From: Chromatiales bacterium
Lineage (GTDB): Bacteria; Pseudomonadota; Gammaproteobacteria; SZUA-152
NCBI GenBank assembly: GCA_026999335.1
Contig: JALTPW010000470.1
Span: 1 to 5,066 of the forward strand
Direction: 5' to 3'
DNA length: 5,066 nucleotides
Under the pieces are notes generated by a model that was not told where the DNA came from, ran no database searches, and saw only the letters and a program-made list of their open reading frames with translations. This document shows positions 4,784-5,066 of this stretch, piece by piece; the stretch's first letter is position 1, and each line of letters begins with the position of its first letter. A program made the position numbers and the translations under genes.

Positions 4784-5066
4784 TCACAACGGATGTCCCG
4801 GCGGAACCAGGTGCAGCAGGGTCTTGGCCTCTTCCAACAGAAACTGCTAGAAAGCCTGCACCACCAGTGACAGGTGCTTGCCTGACTGTGTAGCACGTAC
4901 CAGTGATACACAATGGGAAACCCCGCCATTATCAGCTTAGCCAGCGTGTTCAGCGCCAACGCCAAAACGTGTCCAGCGCAACAATCCCGGCCTGCAGCGA
5001 CGTAGAACTATTCACCACAGGGGCGTGGAGTGCGCAGAGGCATTGGATATCCGTGTCGTGCGCATG
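4784..5066 (-). pseudogene. Decayed C-terminal part of a LysR-type regulator (CbbR/RbcR-like)
   Basis: Three minus-strand frames read in sequence reproduce the end of the effector-binding domain of a LysR-type regulator. The first frame (from 5066 to about 4974) contains SLQAGIVAL, like the usual QAVxAGLGIALL segment. The second (about 4971-4882) contains HVLALAL then GFPIVYHWYVLH. The third (4882-4784) contains GKHLSLVVQAF, an in-frame TAG (4847-4849), QFLLEEA and a final TGA at 4784-4786. In CbbR/RbcR proteins these pieces form one continuous stretch: GFPI, then WYVVH, GKxLS and AFxxFL. The shift near 4972 seems to have lost several bases, including the expected Ser-Arg; the one near 4882 fits a single-base loss. 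The gene continues off the right edge, so its DNA-binding domain is not seen. Three lesions in 280 bases make sequencing error an unlikely full explanation. The CbbR assignment is from motif memory. Confidence 0.7.

Noticed and set aside
4738..4965. Open frame of 75 residues on the minus strand as an intact gene
   Set aside because: Only its first part matches a LysR effector domain; after about 4882 it leaves the homologous frame, and it has no ribosome site. It is part of the pseudogene.
1..5066. CRISPR array, tRNA or rRNA genes
   Set aside because: No regularly spaced repeats and no tRNA or rRNA sequence landmarks were seen by eye; a covariance-model scan was not possible.

Overview
The window looks like a chromosomal segment of a gammaproteobacterium. 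The genes are proteobacterial in style, with moderate GC content by eye, strong Shine-Dalgarno sites, a HAMP-type histidine kinase paired with an OmpR-family regulator, and an HPP-CBS membrane protein. The remnant of a CbbR/RbcR-like LysR regulator at the right edge hints at a lineage that fixes carbon by the Calvin cycle, such as a sulfur oxidiser. That placement is inference; nothing here identifies the species.

Layout. At 2-1573 (+) is a membrane sensor histidine kinase whose first codons lie outside the window. After 21 bases comes its probable partner, an OmpR-type response regulator (1595-2302, +). A 215-base spacer follows, holding a weak terminator-like hairpin, a lone sequence resembling an IS6-family end, and a tandem octamer that runs into the 3' end of the next gene. 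Convergent to the two-component operon is an HPP-family membrane protein with two C-terminal CBS domains (2518-3696, -), with an AT-rich upstream region containing short tandem repeats. From 3697 to 3987 there is no gene, but there is a clear intrinsic terminator for the next minus-strand gene.

Two small genes are divergently arranged around a 220-base control region: a 93-residue secreted protein (3988-4269, -) and a 77-residue Cys-containing, probably helical protein (4490-4723, +). The control region has a good sigma-70-type promoter for the secreted protein. Its -35 box lies in one arm of a perfect 7-base inverted repeat, so shared regulation of the pair is plausible. A strong hairpin without a U tract follows the 77-residue gene.

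The last 280 bases or so (4784-5066, -) contain no intact gene. Read across two frameshifts and one in-frame stop, they show the C-terminal end of a LysR-type regulator, that is, a decayed pseudogene continuing off the right edge.

How the parts may work together. The kinase and regulator form a standard phosphorelay. Whether it controls the HPP-CBS transporter or the small secreted protein cannot be told from the sequence. The most distinctive unexplained unit is the divergent pair of small genes with its symmetric operator-like site.
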